From Geobacter sp. UBA6169 (GTDB lineage: Bacteria; Desulfobacterota; Desulfuromonadia; Geobacterales; Pseudopelobacteraceae), in NCBI GenBank assembly GCA_002422265.1, contig DIUB01000092.1, positions 1 through 7,166 on the forward strand: 7,166 nucleotides of DNA, given 5' to 3'. The position numbers and the translations under genes are program-made. Below the pieces are notes generated by a model. The model saw nothing but the letters and a program-made list of their open reading frames with translations. It was not told where the DNA came from and made no database searches. This document shows positions 6,094 to 7,166 of the stretch, piece after piece (positions within the stretch are counted from its first letter, which is position 1; each line of letters opens with the position of its first letter).

Positions 6094-7166
6094 ATGCGTC
6101 GTGAGCTGTTGAAGCAGATAAAACGGGTTGTGGTGAAGGTTGGCAGCCGGGTGCTGACCCTTGATGACGGAAGTCTGGATCTGAGGGTTATCGGGCGACT
6201 CTGTGATGAAATGGCCTGGCTGCGTCAGCAGGGATTTGAGGTTATTCTGGTGTCATCCGGCGCAGTTGCGGCAGGACGCGCAGTCGTGCGGATCAACGAG
6301 CAGGCGCCGCTCACGATTCCTCAAAAACAGGCTGCTGCTGCTATCGGCCAGCCACTGCTGATGCAGGCATACCAACAGGCCTGCAGCAGACATGGGTTGA
6401 TCACCGCCCAGATACTGTTGACTGCCGATGATCTGGCCAACCGGCGTCGTTTCCTGAATGCCCGCACCACGCTGGAGAGCCTGCTTGCTGCCGGTGTGCT
6501 GCCGGTCATCAACGAAAACGATTCAGTAGCAGTGGCAGAGATCAAGTTTGGTGATAACGACAACCTCTCCGCTCTGGTTACCAGCCTTGCCGAGGCTGAT
6601 CTGTTGTTGATCCTGACCGATATTGACGGCCTGTATGATGCCAACCCGGCAACCAACCCTGATGCACGTCTGATCCCGCTGGTGCGGGGGGTAACCCGTG
6701 AGATTGAACGGATGGCCGGCGGCAGCGGATCACAGGTGGGTACCGGCGGAATGGCCACCAAGGTCAGTGCCGCCAAGAAGGCGGCTCGCTATGGTGTCCC
6801 GACCATCCTGGTACCGGGCAGACAGCCGGGGATTATCGCTGCTGCAGTTTCGGGTGAACAGGTGGGCACTTTCTTTCTGCCAGCCAAAGATGGTTTAAAT
6901 CGTCGCAAACACTGGATTGCCTATACCCTGCGTCCTGCCGGAAAAGTACTGGTTGATGCCGGTGCACAACGAGCTTTGCTTGAAAAAGGGACCAGTCTGT
7001 TGCCTTCAGGGATAACCGGTGTGGTGGGGCGGTTTGAGCGGGGGAGCTGTGTACGTATCTGTGGCCCTGATGGTGGTGAAATTGCGCGGGGGCTCACAGA
7101 TTATGCAAGCAGTGAGGTGCAACAGCTGGCAGGGCATAAGAGCGCAGAGATAGAAAAGCTGTTGGG
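6094..7166 (+). CDS. proB: Glutamate 5-kinase (proline biosynthesis), 3' end outside window
   Basis: The frame is open from ATG 6094 to the window end: 357 codons plus 2 nt. Family members are about 367-375 residues, so only the last few are missing. The amino-acid kinase domain covers about 1-250: KVGS at 15-18, VSSGAVAAG at 53-61, VINEND at 138-143, FGDNDNLSA at 152-160, LTDIDGLY at 174-181, and GTGGMATK at 216-223 with the conserved Lys. A PUA domain spans about 277-350. The enzyme phosphorylates glutamate with ATP, the first and normally proline-inhibited step of proline synthesis; the product goes to ProA, which is not in view. Its ATG directly follows the obgE stop (TAGATG), with AGGAGG at 6080-6085, so the pair is likely translationally coupled. 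obgE-proB adjacency is common in Geobacter-like genomes. Confidence 0.96.
   Translation, partial: MRRELLKQIKRVVVKVGSRVLTLDDGSLDLRVIGRLCDEMAWLRQQGFEVILVSSGAVAAGRAVVRINEQAPLTIPQKQAAAAIGQPLLMQAYQQACSRHGLITAQILLTADDLANRRRFLNARTTLESLLAAGVLPVINENDSVAVAEIKFGDNDNLSALVTSLAEADLLLILTDIDGLYDANPATNPDARLIPLVRGVTREIERMAGGSGSQVGTGGMATKVSAAKKAARYGVPTILVPGRQPGIIAAAVSGEQVGTFFLPAKDGLNRRKHWIAYTLRPAGKVLVDAGAQRALLEKGTSLLPSGITGVVGRFERGSCVRICGPDGGEIARGLTDYASSEVQQLAGHKSAEIEKLL

Noticed and set aside
1..7166. CRISPR array, toxin-antitoxin, retron, phage-defence or transposon content
   Set aside because: No spaced direct repeats, transposase, reverse transcriptase or nuclease-effector genes were seen on either strand; nearly all sequence is accounted for by seven coding genes and one tRNA.

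Overview
The window reads as chromosomal DNA of a Geobacter-like member of the Desulfuromonadota, perhaps Trichlorobacter/Geobacter lovleyi-like. That placement is inference from gene content and protein style (HdrABC in a non-methanogen, a long RdgC-like protein beside obgE, moderately high GC, tight overlapping operons); no search was run. The window splits at about 3465-3700 into two divergent halves.

Left half (minus strand, 3464 down to 1): a compact operon hdrC - hdrB - receiver-only response regulator - hdrA. hdrC/hdrB overlap by 4 nt (GTGA). The regulator follows hdrB after 10 nt, with its ribosome binding site overlapping the hdrB stop. hdrA starts on the base next to the regulator's stop. 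HdrC carries two complete 4Fe-4S motifs, HdrB two complete CCG motifs, and HdrA the FAD site plus ferredoxin-type cysteines. Together they form the soluble heterodisulfide-reductase-type electron-transfer module that in other organisms takes part in flavin-based electron bifurcation. hdrA runs out of the window at base 1 after 526 codons, so its end and any partner genes are not visible. The unusual element is the single-domain CheY-like receiver placed between hdrB and hdrA.

Middle (3465-3913): an AT-rich divergent intergenic region with three inverted repeats and a candidate hdr promoter on the minus strand. A promoter with a clear -35 box drives a complete tRNA-Asn(GUU) with encoded CCA, followed directly by a strong intrinsic terminator.

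Right half (plus strand, 3914 to end): an RdgC-like protein, obgE and proB, coupled by a 4-nt ATGA overlap and a TAGATG junction. ObgE is a complete ribosome-assembly GTPase. ProB (glutamate 5-kinase with PUA domain) is cut by the window end, probably only some 10-20 residues short. obgE here is preceded by the RdgC-like gene rather than by rplU-rpmA, its common upstream neighbours in bacteria.

No CRISPR, insertion sequence, phage or defence cassette is visible. The most plausible lead for undescribed biology is the receiver protein wired into the Hdr operon.
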